Below are positions 8,116 to 17,347 of a stretch of 64,000 nucleotides of DNA, piece after piece; positions within the stretch are counted from its first letter, which is position 1; each line of letters opens with the position of its first letter. The DNA is taken from NCBI GenBank assembly GCA_038043185.1, contig JBBTCO010000005.1, positions 62,001 through 126,000 of the forward strand. Direction: 5' to 3'. Under the pieces are notes generated by a model. The model was not told the DNA's origin and searched no databases. It saw only the letters and a program-made list of their open reading frames with translations. Made by a program: the position numbers and the translations under genes. The stretch is from UBA5009 sp038043185. Its GTDB lineage: Bacteria > Bdellovibrionota > Bdellovibrionia > Bdellovibrionales > Bdellovibrionaceae.

Positions 8116-9666
8116 ATGATTAAAAAGAAAAAAAACCTCTCTTATTTTAGCAAATTAATTTTTATAATTCTTTTAGCCCTTTCAATATTCATTGTTAAAA
8201 AATACATCAGTAATTCATCTAAATTTAAAAAACTAACTATAGCACTTGATCTGGGAGTTTCGCTTTCAAATATAAATCCCAGTCGTATAAATGTTCTAGC
8301 AGAAGCTATTGTATTACGAAACTTATATAGTGCTCTTTTTGAATATGATGAAAAAGGAAATATTGTAACTGGATTGATAAAATCTTTTTATTGGAAAAAC
8401 GGGGTTTTAAAATTTGATTTAATTACTGAACCTGTATTATCAAATGGAAAAACTATTAGTGTTAACGATGTTTTCTTTTCGTTAAAAAGGCTTATGTTTC
8501 TTGGAAACAATCTTCATGGTGATCTAAAAGAAATTTTATGTCCTGATGTTCAACTAAATAATATAAATGATGACTGTCCAGGCATAAAAGCTGTTGGACA
8601 AACAATTGAAATGAAGCCTATATCAAAAGCTTTCGGTCAACAACTCATTCCACTACTAGCAACTGTTGATTTTCGAATAATTCCACGAGAATCAATAAAC
8701 GAAAATTCGCCTTTTTTTCCAATTGTTAATTTTAATGTTACATCAGGTCCATATTTTTCAACTATTTATGATGAACGAGGCAACTTTAATCTAAGAGCAA
8801 ATCTATTTCACTACAAGTATTCTATAAATATGCCTCAAGAAGTTGACGTTTTATCTTTAAATGGAAATGAAGCAACTGAAAGATTTCTTAATGGTACCAT
8901 TGATTTAATTTCTACCTCAATACCCATTACCTATGAAAATTTTCAAAAAATTGAAAAAAGTGTTAATGACTTATCTGTCTCTAAATCATTTAATTTAAAA
9001 ATTAAAGCAATATTTTTTGGAAAAAAAGCTCTCGAAGATTTCGACACATTCGAAAGATTTATATTGGCTAAAAAACTGCGCGTATTTTATGATAAAATCG
9101 TTTTGCCTATGGAGGTACAAAGTAATGAATTTTTTCAAGACTTTGCCTCCGGTTATCTTAGTACTGAGCAAAAAAATGAACTACAAAAGTTAAGGGACAC
9201 CGCCAGCACATCAATTGATAATTTTCCACGTAAAGCTAGTTTAGCAATCAATCGAAAATCTATCGATAATTGGAGGTCTTTTTTAAAACAAAATAAAGGT
9301 TTTACACCAGAATTAATCGATAAGAGCGTCTTTCATATGAAAGTAGAAAATCGACCAGATGTATTCGCAGGTGTAAATGATGTTACATTTAACAGATCTA
9401 TATCGGTTTTATCCTATAACCTAAAGCAAGGAATACTAGGATTATATGGCGATACTGCACATGATTGGTTCAAAAAATACCTTAGAGCTAACTCTTCGGA
9501 GCATGCCATTAAAATCTTAAATGAATTACATTATAAAGCACTCTCAACGTGCGCAATTTATCCGTTAACAGCTTCACCTTTTATTTTATTGGCACGCAAT
9601 GGATGGAAAGCGCAAATGAATCCGTTTTTTTCGGCAACAGAGTTATGGCTTTTGCAAAAGAATTAA
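8116..9666 (+). CDS. Membrane-anchored family 5 solute-binding protein
   Basis: 516 residues. An N-terminal hydrophobic segment (about 14-29) anchors or exports it. The rest resembles the OppA/DppA family 5 binding proteins: an N-terminal lobe with 'VLAEAIVLRNLYSALFEYDEKGNIVTGLIKSF', then 'LSNGKTISVNDVFFSLKRLM', the family's usual 'DG..lta.Dv.fs..r' region. There is no lipobox Cys. GGGAGGG lies 9 bases before the ATG. No permease or ATPase genes follow; instead a histidine kinase gene starts 23 bases on. This suggests a sensing role rather than transport (inference). The DNA is more AT-rich than the flanking operons. Confidence 0.75.
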   Translation: MIKKKKNLSYFSKLIFIILLALSIFIVKKYISNSSKFKKLTIALDLGVSLSNINPSRINVLAEAIVLRNLYSALFEYDEKGNIVTGLIKSFYWKNGVLKFDLITEPVLSNGKTISVNDVFFSLKRLMFLGNNLHGDLKEILCPDVQLNNINDDCPGIKAVGQTIEMKPISKAFGQQLIPLLATVDFRIIPRESINENSPFFPIVNFNVTSGPYFSTIYDERGNFNLRANLFHYKYSINMPQEVDVLSLNGNEATERFLNGTIDLISTSIPITYENFQKIEKSVNDLSVSKSFNLKIKAIFFGKKALEDFDTFERFILAKKLRVFYDKIVLPMEVQSNEFFQDFASGYLSTEQKNELQKLRDTASTSIDNFPRKASLAINRKSIDNWRSFLKQNKGFTPELIDKSVFHMKVENRPDVFAGVNDVTFNRSISVLSYNLKQGILGLYGDTAHDWFKKYLRANSSEHAIKILNELHYKALSTCAIYPLTASPFILLARNGWKAQMNPFFSATELWLLQKN

Positions 9667-9689
9667 TTATTTTTAAGGCTAATGAAGAC

Positions 9690-10826
9690 ATGAAACATAC
9701 ACTTCCAATTGTTTTTTTTAATACTATTTGTTTGATTGCAACTTGTTTAATTACAACAGGCTATGATTATTACCAAAAGGATCGACTTGCGACTTTTGTT
9801 GTCAAAGCTCAAAGAAATAATCTTATTATTCGAGATATTTCAGCTGTCTCTGGAGAACTATCAGCTTTAATAGGAATTTTTAATGAAGTAAAAATTCAGG
9901 AACTCCAAAGCATAATACCTATTTATAAAACTGATGGATCAATTCAATTTTTACCATGGAAAATTACGAAATCTATTTTTACTAATACAACAATGAAAAA
10001 TAGACTTGTTGATGTTATATTTTATTATGACTTATTAAATCCACTTATGATGTCTTTTTTTATTTGGCTCGCTTTAAGTGCTTTTTTATCTCCAGCTTTT
10101 GTTTTATATCGAATTAATAATTACAAAAAAATTGCCCTTGATAATAAAAACTTACTTGATCTAAAATTTACTGAACTCGCTCGACAGGTTGCGCATGATA
10201 TCCGGTCGCCTCTTACTGCCTTAGGAATTATAACAAAAAAACTGCAGCCGATAAATTCTGAGGAGATCTTGCTAGTACAGGAAGTATTTAATCGTATTAA
10301 TGAAATCGCAGAAAACTTATTGCAATCGACAAAAAATATCCCAAGCCATACAAAAAATCTAGAAGAAAAATTTGTTCCTTCAAAAGTAATAATCGACATT
10401 ATAAACGAAAAAAAATTATTAACAGGTAAAGATATCACCGTTTCCTTTGATAGTGATACAAAATCAGATGGCATTTTGTGTAGTGGAATAAAAGCCGAAT
10501 TTGCACGAATTTTATCAAATCTTATTCAAAATTCATTTGAAGCTAAACTCGCTGGAAAACCTCTTTCGATTAATATTTTTCTACGTAATCAAGAAAAATT
10601 TTTAAACATTTCGATACTTGATGACGGTTGCGGAATTTCAGAAGAACTATTACCTAAATTAGCTATCAAAGGTAATTCGTTTAATAAAAAATCCAATACC
10701 TCTGGACATGGCCTTGGACTTTATCACGCCAAACAATGTATCAAAAATTGGGGTGGAGATTTTCAAATTTTTTCAAGAAAGGATCAAGGTACACAAGTCA
10801 CTTTGGCTCTTGCTAAATTCCACTAA
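9690..10826 (+). CDS. Membrane sensor histidine kinase
   Basis: 378 residues from the ATG at 9690. Two membrane segments (about 4-28 and 115-139) flank a periplasmic sensor loop of about 85 residues. The H-box is ARQVAHDIRSPLTALG with phospho-acceptor His169. The ATPase part has the N-box NLIQNSFEA, G1 DDGCGIS (about 311) and G2 GHGLGLYHAKQ (about 338). There is no receiver domain and no response regulator next door. It starts 23 bases after the solute-binding protein gene and is likely coregulated with it. The frame is open upstream to 9549, but that would overlap the previous gene, so 9690 is preferred. Confidence 0.88.
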   Translation: MKHTLPIVFFNTICLIATCLITTGYDYYQKDRLATFVVKAQRNNLIIRDISAVSGELSALIGIFNEVKIQELQSIIPIYKTDGSIQFLPWKITKSIFTNTTMKNRLVDVIFYYDLLNPLMMSFFIWLALSAFLSPAFVLYRINNYKKIALDNKNLLDLKFTELARQVAHDIRSPLTALGIITKKLQPINSEEILLVQEVFNRINEIAENLLQSTKNIPSHTKNLEEKFVPSKVIIDIINEKKLLTGKDITVSFDSDTKSDGILCSGIKAEFARILSNLIQNSFEAKLAGKPLSINIFLRNQEKFLNISILDDGCGISEELLPKLAIKGNSFNKKSNTSGHGLGLYHAKQCIKNWGGDFQIFSRKDQGTQVTLALAKFH

Positions 10827-10877
10827 AATCCTTAAATATCAGGTATTTATCTCAAAATAAGACGCAAAGATTATGTA

Positions 10878-10894
10878 ACGCCCGCCTTGGGCGT
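10878..10894 (+). terminator. Possible weak terminator hairpin
   Basis: ACGCCC, loop GCCTT, GGGCGT, 51 bases after the kinase stop. It lacks a clear T-run, so a factor-independent stop is only possible. Confidence 0.4.
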
Positions 10895-11017
10895 CTCTGT
10901 AAATTACTTCGTCGTTTCAGTACGAGACTCTTTCTCTTCATCTGTACCTTGCCCGCTTTAAGTTGGTTCCATTGTTGAAATACATCAAGACAACAACTGC
11001 AACGAAGGAGTCTCAAA

Positions 11018-12010
11018 ATGAAAACCTTAACCGTAACGAAAATTCAAATCCTGATGTTTCTTACGACTTTGGTTTTGAGCGTAGAAGGGGTTGCAGCTGT
11101 ACCATGTCCCAATGAGTTGTTTAAAGGTGATAATGTTTTAAATTTACAAGAATTTGGAAGACACCTTGAAGAGAATTTTGATAAACTAGATGACGATAAA
11201 ATAAATGCAAAGTTTGATATGCGTCGCAAAGTTACTCGTCACACAATTGAATCGAATAATCCGATGATTGGCCTTCATGCTATTGGGAAAGTTACAGCTG
11301 CTAAAGTAGCAGAAGGAAATCCTGGTTTCGAAAATTCAACAAAAGAAGAAGAAAATAAAGCTTGGGGAACAGGTTTTATGATTTCTCCATGTCACATGAT
11401 CACAAATAATCACGTTGTTTGTGAAAAAGAAGTTGTTAATGGAAAAAAAGTTTGCAAACGAAATGAGAACTTAAAAGGAAAAGCAGCTAATTTCTCTTTT
11501 GGTGAAAACGAAACTGGTTCCGATTTTGAAAAACGCGTTACTGGTAACGTTGTTGCCTCAGACGAAGGTCTTGATTATGCGATTGTTCGCATTGATTCAT
11601 TTAGAAATAATGATGAATTCATTCCTTACATTCCTCCAAATTTTAACAATATTTCTAAAATTAATGATTTAATATCATTAGGTGCAGGTTACCCCGCTCA
11701 ATCTAGAAATGAAGATAATCACAAACTTTACGCTATGAAAGCCAAGTTGACTGCTGGGGACACAAACATTAACGGCAAAATGACTTTCACTCCTGGAAAT
11801 TCTGGTTCTCCGACCATGTATATTGACAAAGGCGTATTATTTGCTTCAGGACTTTTTAATAGCAGTCTTAATGATTCACAAGGAAAACCTGCACTAAACA
11901 AATCTATTACTATCGTTGGATTCCCAAAGATCGGTAATAGTTTAATGAAGAATAATCCAAAAATTTTAAACGAAATTACTAATTCTTTAAAAACTGGACG
12001 TTGCGAGTAG
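11018..12010 (+). CDS. Secreted trypsin/V8-like serine protease
   Basis: 330 residues with a signal peptide (about 1-27, ending GVAA). The S1-type triad is visible: His132 in ITNNHVVC, Asp186 in EGLDYAIVRID and Ser262 in FTPGNSGSPTMY. WGTGFMISPCHMITNNHVV is the standard strand leading to the catalytic His. Cysteines around the His (SPC, VVC, KVC) suggest disulfides and export. AAGGAG lies 9 bases before the ATG. The gene precedes two exported/membrane signalling genes. In a predator it could digest prey protein, but that is inference from lifestyle. Confidence 0.9.
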   Translation: MKTLTVTKIQILMFLTTLVLSVEGVAAVPCPNELFKGDNVLNLQEFGRHLEENFDKLDDDKINAKFDMRRKVTRHTIESNNPMIGLHAIGKVTAAKVAEGNPGFENSTKEEENKAWGTGFMISPCHMITNNHVVCEKEVVNGKKVCKRNENLKGKAANFSFGENETGSDFEKRVTGNVVASDEGLDYAIVRIDSFRNNDEFIPYIPPNFNNISKINDLISLGAGYPAQSRNEDNHKLYAMKAKLTAGDTNINGKMTFTPGNSGSPTMYIDKGVLFASGLFNSSLNDSQGKPALNKSITIVGFPKIGNSLMKNNPKILNEITNSLKTGRCE

Positions 12011-12073
12011 TTTTAATTAACAAAAGTCTAGTTCTACTTATTTTTTTGCTAAGACAATGATACTTTTACATCT

Positions 12074-13879
12074 GTGCATAATTTCAGAATACTAGTATCT
12101 ATTTTTTTATTTATTTCATATTTTACCGTTGCTGCAGAAGTTAAAAAAACTGTGTCAGCAAACTATCCCGGATTAAAGTTTATAAGTTACAATTTAAAAC
12201 CAAAAGAACTTTTAACCTTATACAAAGATGCAGAACGCTTTAGTATAGATTATGAAAAAGAAAATTTATATTTTTCAGTAGAAAAAAGCGATGATAAAAA
12301 AACTAGCTATAAAATGAAACTGTTCAAAGAAAATCAAATATATAATTTAAAATGGACTAAAAAGAATAATAAAACTATTGAATTTGCCATTTTTGTAGAA
12401 CTAAAGCCTTCTTACTATAGTTTTGGACTTGCCAGCAAGTGTGATCACTTTTCTTTGCATCAAATTCAAAAAATTAGCGCTGAAGTCCGTGCAACTTATA
12501 CCAGTGAAGTTTCAAAACTTAATTTTGATTCAAGTTGTGACTCAAAATTAGGTAATATTTTCGGTACTTCTTACCGTAGCACTATTTCAAATCATATTTT
12601 TGGTGTACCTCACTGGAAAGACCCACTTTTTATGAATGATTCGTCTATTTATCGTTCTGAAGAAAATGTTAAATCAGAGAAAAACATACTTGCAAGAGCT
12701 CAAAGCGGGCTTACTCAGATTGAAAATGACGGAAGTAATAATTTAATAATTTCATGTGAAAATAGTTCGGACTGTTCTCATCTAGGGTCGTATTCGCCTG
12801 GAGCCGGAGTTAATAAAATTACGCTGTATCCAAATTGTGTTTCTGAAAACAATCCAGATGAAAAATGTAAGTTAAAGTCTGCTCTGAATGAGGAACTCCT
12901 TCATCATGTTACTAAGGTCGGCAATGAAACAGACGATCATAATTATGTTAAGCTTATCGCAAAAAATATGACGTTATGTTTGAATAACATTTCTAGATCC
13001 ATTGAATTTGCTTCAAATGAGAACGAGAAACGAGCCGATTTCAACGAAACCATAACTCCCAATCTTAAAGCCGAACAACTACCGCAACCTCCACCATTAC
13101 CGAATAATATAACTCGACCAATATTCGCTACGAATCCTGCAACTGATGTAGCTCGAACAACTACAGGTCCCGCCGTTGACAGAGAGTTTTTTGCAGTACA
13201 ATCAAATCTACAACCTACGATTGCTTGGGCTGCAAAGGTCATGGACGCCGTTCAATTAACAGGTTCTCGAGCAATAGCATCGACAAAATCTTCAACTCAC
13301 CAAGTACGTACACCAATCATTTCCAAAAACTCCTCACCAACCGCAATTGCCGCAAATTCAACACCACCTAAATCTAATAATCCAAAAGAGTCTCCTACAG
13401 AAGAACCAACGCAACTTGCAAAAGCGGTTAACGCTCCAAACGAAGCTGCGTCGAATATCACAAGATCAAATCAAGAAACTCCTAACGGTCGAAGCCAAAC
13501 AAACCAGACCGAAGCACTACAAGCGCAACAACGAACAGTGGCCTCTGCGCAACCGAATAACGCTATTCCGAATGCAACAAGAGTTATTAATGCTTCAACG
13601 ACCAGCACATTCCTACCTCAAGAAATTTCAAATGCGGTACAAATTTCTCGACTAAATATTCGAACGGTCCAGGATCTTACAACTGGACTAAAAGATAGAG
13701 AGCTAAGACCCAGTATTGTAAAAGTTCTCGAAAATAAAAATATCCAAATCCTTGGTCTAGGCGACCAGCCCATCGGCGAGCAAAATACAAACAAAGCCCG
13801 TATTATTTATCGATACTCAGGCTCGCCGCCTCGACTTATTAAAGTAAATGTAAAGCAAAATTCACCGATAAATATTTAA
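12074..13879 (+). CDS. Exported protein with low-complexity Asn/Thr/Pro/Gln region
   Basis: 601 residues starting at GTG, with a signal peptide (about 3-21, ending TVAA). Residues about 25-300 look globular with several Cys (SKCDHFS, SSCDSK, ISCENSSDCSH, YPNCV, EKCK). An ALNEELLHHVTKV segment (about 280) has Glu and paired His that could bind metal. Residues about 320-520 are rich in Asn, Thr, Pro, Gln and Ala, like a linker or surface stalk. A small beta-like tail follows. I do not recognise the family. No Shine-Dalgarno is visible. Its TAA overlaps the ATG of the cyclase gene (TAATG at 13877-13881), so translation is probably coupled. Confidence 0.75.
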   Translation: MHNFRILVSIFLFISYFTVAAEVKKTVSANYPGLKFISYNLKPKELLTLYKDAERFSIDYEKENLYFSVEKSDDKKTSYKMKLFKENQIYNLKWTKKNNKTIEFAIFVELKPSYYSFGLASKCDHFSLHQIQKISAEVRATYTSEVSKLNFDSSCDSKLGNIFGTSYRSTISNHIFGVPHWKDPLFMNDSSIYRSEENVKSEKNILARAQSGLTQIENDGSNNLIISCENSSDCSHLGSYSPGAGVNKITLYPNCVSENNPDEKCKLKSALNEELLHHVTKVGNETDDHNYVKLIAKNMTLCLNNISRSIEFASNENEKRADFNETITPNLKAEQLPQPPPLPNNITRPIFATNPATDVARTTTGPAVDREFFAVQSNLQPTIAWAAKVMDAVQLTGSRAIASTKSSTHQVRTPIISKNSSPTAIAANSTPPKSNNPKESPTEEPTQLAKAVNAPNEAASNITRSNQETPNGRSQTNQTEALQAQQRTVASAQPNNAIPNATRVINASTTSTFLPQEISNAVQISRLNIRTVQDLTTGLKDRELRPSIVKVLENKNIQILGLGDQPIGEQNTNKARIIYRYSGSPPRLIKVNVKQNSPINI

Positions 13880-15924
13880 TGAAATCTAAGAAGCCAGTTC
13901 TGGTGATTGCGGTGCTATTCTTTTGGATTGGCTACTCTATCCTCAGCTTTTCATTTTATTCTATTTCCATAGCCTCTTTAAATGAGGACCATACCCTAAG
14001 TAAGAAAAATAACATCGACTATCATTTAGATTCTTCGATCGATTATCTAGTTAACAATTCAATTGAATCTTTAATTGATAATTTAGAAACCGCCAGGAAG
14101 TTAGATCATTTTAATTTCTTTCTGATTCGCAAAGCAGGCAAAAACTTGGCCTTTGGTGCTAATAACAGCAATCTGCAAGGTATTGATATTCCTTTTACCC
14201 AAACCAATCAATGGATTGAAGACAAAGCTAAAACTCATCTTTGGAAAACTAAAGTTATAAATAATTATGAACTAACTATCGGAGCAGTTACTTCGAATAC
14301 TGAATATCTTTTGACCAAGCTCAATCAAAAAAAATATTTCCTTCTCGCCGAACTAGCCCTCGTAACTTTATTCTCATTCAGCATCATCGCCTTTCTATTC
14401 AAAGATATTTTAAAAATCACCCGGCAGCTTCGTTCAAAAGACTTAAACCTCGATGGTCTCTCAACCATGTCGTCAGAAGCCGAGTCCATATTAAATGCGA
14501 CTCGCAGTCTTCATGAAACCGGCACTGAACTTCGCACCACCAACAAAGTTTATTCGCAAGTCATTACTCCAGCGATTCTAGAGGAAATGCGCCTGCATAC
14601 TCCGACACCTTCTTCTTTTCAAATGACCATGGTGCGCGTTGATCTGAATGGCTACACCCGTCTTTTTCTTGAAAAGCGTGAAGAATACATTACTGAAATT
14701 TTAAATCTTTATTTTCGCCGGTCTCGCGAAGTCATTGAACGCTATGATGGCTTAATTTATCAGTATGTTGGCGATGAAGTTATTTTTTATATTAAAGACA
14801 CTCCAAATAGCAATTCCATCCTGAAAGCAATTTTTTGCGTACGACATCTTTTTGAAGTTGCAGAAGAAATTGAAAAAAAATATGCTCGCAATCAAGGCCA
14901 TGATTTTAAGATTAAGTGCAGCTTGGCCCATGGCTCACTTTATTTTGTTGAATTGGATCAAGGTTATGGATTTAGCGGCCTGCCACTGATTGAATCTGTT
15001 CGCATGCTAGGTTCATTCAGTGAGAAAAAAGAAAATACCCTTTGTCTTTATGATGAAGATGCAAAAGTATTTGGAAAATATTTCCTGATCGAAGAAACTA
15101 AGGATTCCTTATTTAAGGGCTTTTCAAGCCGTTCAGATGTCTCATTAGTTAAAAAATTCACAAAACTCAATGACCTTCTTGGCAAATCTTCTGCCGAAGA
15201 TCTTGTTTCTATTTACAAAGCAGACTCTGATATTATTTATTGGCTAGATCATCTAAAGTTGTCCATCCAACAAAATAAAACTGAATATTTTTTCAAAATC
15301 TTTAACGAATTGAAAGAATTGAAATTGGAAGCAAGTGTGGATTACATTATTAGCAATTATGTCCATTTACTAAAATGGACCTTTTCTGAATACGAGAAAA
15401 ATGAAAATAAAAAAACATTTCTTTCGGCTTTAACTTCACTTGCTTACAACTTGATTCCGGCCACTTCTTTTAATAACGAACTTTTTGAATTGTTCGAAAA
15501 AATTCTGTTGTGTAATGACCCTCGCACAAAAGCGAATGCATTAGCTACCCTGAATGAATTTGATCCGAGTTCAAATCGCTATAAAGGTTATTTATCAGAT
15601 AACTCAAATCGTCTGGCTGGCAATGCCCTGCTAATTGAAGCAAAAAATGATTTCAATTCAAAAACCTATGATTTAATTATTACATTTCTAAAATCTGAAA
15701 ATCCTTATTTTGTCGCCACTGGACTTTACGTCGTAGAGCAAATTTTTACTCATTATCAAGAAACGAACACTGTCTTTTTTAAATCATTTCCCTTGTTTTC
15801 AAGTTTGCTGGAAGAATGTCGAAGCTTCTTAGAAAGTGAAAATGAAATGATTCGAGAGCGTTGCAGGAAGGTGCCTGGTTTGCTTAAAGAAGCCTCCATT
15901 CAATCATCTAATTCTGCAGCATAA
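13879..15924 (+). CDS. Membrane class III adenylate/guanylate cyclase with HEAT-like tail
   Basis: 681 residues. Two membrane segments (about 6-28 and 152-174) enclose a periplasmic sensor region. The class III cyclase domain (about 245-420) shows MVRVDLNGYTRLF with the first metal Asp and YQYVGDEVIFYI with the second. In the ESVRMLGSF segment the Arg is kept, but I do not see the usual transition-state Asn, so activity needs testing. The C-terminal 170 residues form helical repeats (DPRTKANALATLNEFDPSS) closely resembling the separate protein at 17348-18046. The start overlaps the upstream stop. It probably makes cAMP or cGMP for the cNMP-binding protein at 18043-19140. Confidence 0.85.
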   Translation: MKSKKPVLVIAVLFFWIGYSILSFSFYSISIASLNEDHTLSKKNNIDYHLDSSIDYLVNNSIESLIDNLETARKLDHFNFFLIRKAGKNLAFGANNSNLQGIDIPFTQTNQWIEDKAKTHLWKTKVINNYELTIGAVTSNTEYLLTKLNQKKYFLLAELALVTLFSFSIIAFLFKDILKITRQLRSKDLNLDGLSTMSSEAESILNATRSLHETGTELRTTNKVYSQVITPAILEEMRLHTPTPSSFQMTMVRVDLNGYTRLFLEKREEYITEILNLYFRRSREVIERYDGLIYQYVGDEVIFYIKDTPNSNSILKAIFCVRHLFEVAEEIEKKYARNQGHDFKIKCSLAHGSLYFVELDQGYGFSGLPLIESVRMLGSFSEKKENTLCLYDEDAKVFGKYFLIEETKDSLFKGFSSRSDVSLVKKFTKLNDLLGKSSAEDLVSIYKADSDIIYWLDHLKLSIQQNKTEYFFKIFNELKELKLEASVDYIISNYVHLLKWTFSEYEKNENKKTFLSALTSLAYNLIPATSFNNELFELFEKILLCNDPRTKANALATLNEFDPSSNRYKGYLSDNSNRLAGNALLIEAKNDFNSKTYDLIITFLKSENPYFVATGLYVVEQIFTHYQETNTVFFKSFPLFSSLLEECRSFLESENEMIRERCRKVPGLLKEASIQSSNSAA

Positions 15925-15964
15925 AAAGCATTATCATATTGATTTTACTAGTGTTTAATATTTA

Positions 15965-15993
15965 TTGCGACACTAATAATTATGTCGTATACT
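15965..15993 (+). promoter_or_regulatory. Sigma-70-like promoter for a leaderless mRNA
   Basis: TTGCGA (15965-15970), 17 bases, TATACT (15988-15993). The ATG of the next gene begins 7 bases after the -10 box, where transcription should start, and there is no Shine-Dalgarno. Confidence 0.65.
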
Positions 15994-15999
15994 TGACTA

Positions 16000-16524
16000 A
16001 TGAATGAAAAATTACTGACCTCAGAATTAATGATTTTAGCTTTAAAACACTTAGACCAGCTCTTACCCAAAAAAGTCTTACTGACTGTTGGCGGTGGTGG
16101 ATCAATGATTTTAGCTCATCACTTTCCCCTGGCAACAACTGACCTTGATGCTATTCCACAAGGAATGGAGCTCTATGAATTTGATCATTTTATAAAACAA
16201 GTTTCGCTTGAACTTGGAATTCCCGGGGATTGGCTGAATCCTTATTTTTCGACATTTGCCTACGTTCTTCCAGCAGATTACAAAAATCGCTTGGTAAGTG
16301 TTTTCAATGGAAAAACTCTAACAGCCATGGCTTTAGGAAAAGAAGACATGCTGATCATGAAATGTTTTGCACACAGAAAAAAAGATATCGCCCACGCACG
16401 AGCGCTAATCAAAGCCGGCGCAGATACACAAATGGTAGAAAAACACATTTTACACTTACAGGACAAAGGCCTGACGGCAGCAAAGGATGCGATCGACTTT
16501 TTAGACGACCTACTCGAGGAATAA
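16000..16524 (+). CDS. Small nucleotidyltransferase-fold protein (DUF6036/AbiEii-like)
   Basis: 174 residues. The N-terminus holds a minimal nucleotidyltransferase signature: VGGGGSMILAHHF followed by TTDLDAI, giving the GGxS turn and the DxD carboxylates. A segment LGKEDMLIMKCFAHRKKDIAHARALI matches the 'K..D....K..a.R.KD..D...L' helix of DUF6036 and AbiEii-type enzymes. The next gene starts 1 base after the stop, so they form a two-gene unit. Similar enzymes act as toxins that modify tRNA, or as uncharacterised transferases. A TA role here is inference. It is probably leaderless. Confidence 0.75.
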   Translation: MNEKLLTSELMILALKHLDQLLPKKVLLTVGGGGSMILAHHFPLATTDLDAIPQGMELYEFDHFIKQVSLELGIPGDWLNPYFSTFAYVLPADYKNRLVSVFNGKTLTAMALGKEDMLIMKCFAHRKKDIAHARALIKAGADTQMVEKHILHLQDKGLTAAKDAIDFLDDLLEE

Positions 16525-16525
16525 T

Positions 16526-17242
16526 ATGAGGGGAGCAAGCAAAATTCCTTCACCAAGCGACCTTGTCGAATATTATAAAATTTTACAAAATTCTAAAATC
16601 GCTCTGGCTGCTGATGTCCTCTCGGAAATCATTCAAAATACACGATGGGATCCCCGCTTGCACGAGCAAGTTGTTACCCATATTGAAATCTACTGGAAAA
16701 GTATTTCTGCATTAGAGTTGAATCAATCTACTCTGAATCAAGCCTGGCCGGCCTGTCTTGGCGTGACCTTAGAAACTGTACTTTTTATATTAAAAAACAA
16801 AGACCCCTTATCTGCAAAAGATCTCGTGCTTTTTAAAAATTGGATGACGCTTGCTTGCACCAATATTGAACCTGCAAATCAAGAAGTCTTTTATATTGGG
16901 CTCAATACCTTTGCTGGGAAAGAATTCAAAAAAGACGTGCACTTTACAATTCAACCTTTCGCTAAATGGGGCTATTTTTGTCAGGATCTAGCAGTATCAA
17001 AATTCAAATCAGAAGCAAAACTGGAAAATTCAAATCTATATCCAGTTGAAAGTAGAAAAAATTTATTACACAAACTCTTTGAAAGTAAAAAACGCATTAG
17101 CGTCAAAGACTACCTAAAAATAATCGAATACTCGATCTCACAACGGCAAGCTGAGCGTGATTTAAAAATGTTTTCCGGCGTACGCGCCATCGGAAATACA
17201 AAAAATCGAACATATTCTTTACACTCAAAAAAAAACAAATAG
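16526..17242 (+). CDS. Partner protein with C-terminal winged-helix-like segment
   Basis: 238 residues, mostly helical, no signal peptide or membrane segment. The C-terminus (ISVKDYLKIIEYSISQRQAERDL, then GNTKNRTYSLHSK) looks like a winged helix-turn-helix, with a recognition helix around SQRQAERDL and a basic tail. It starts 1 base after the nucleotidyltransferase stop, with GAGGAA just before. I do not recognise the family by name. Its size and pairing would fit a regulator or antitoxin for the preceding enzyme, but gene order is opposite to AbiEi-AbiEii. Confidence 0.7.
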   Translation: MRGASKIPSPSDLVEYYKILQNSKIALAADVLSEIIQNTRWDPRLHEQVVTHIEIYWKSISALELNQSTLNQAWPACLGVTLETVLFILKNKDPLSAKDLVLFKNWMTLACTNIEPANQEVFYIGLNTFAGKEFKKDVHFTIQPFAKWGYFCQDLAVSKFKSEAKLENSNLYPVESRKNLLHKLFESKKRISVKDYLKIIEYSISQRQAERDLKMFSGVRAIGNTKNRTYSLHSKKNK

Positions 17243-17268
17243 AAATTCAAATACCCTCTGTCTTTTCA

Positions 17269-17296
17269 TTGTCTCAATTTGATACTATGATAAAAT
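17269..17296 (+). promoter_or_regulatory. Candidate sigma-70 promoter
   Basis: TTGTCT (17269-17274), 16 bases, TAAAAT (17291-17296), about 50 bases before the HEAT-like protein gene. It would serve that gene and the overlapping cNMP-binding gene. Confidence 0.5.
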
Positions 17297-17347
17297 TTTC
17301 ACTTTAGTTTAGCACCTTTAGTGACGATAATTGGGGTGAGGTCAAAC

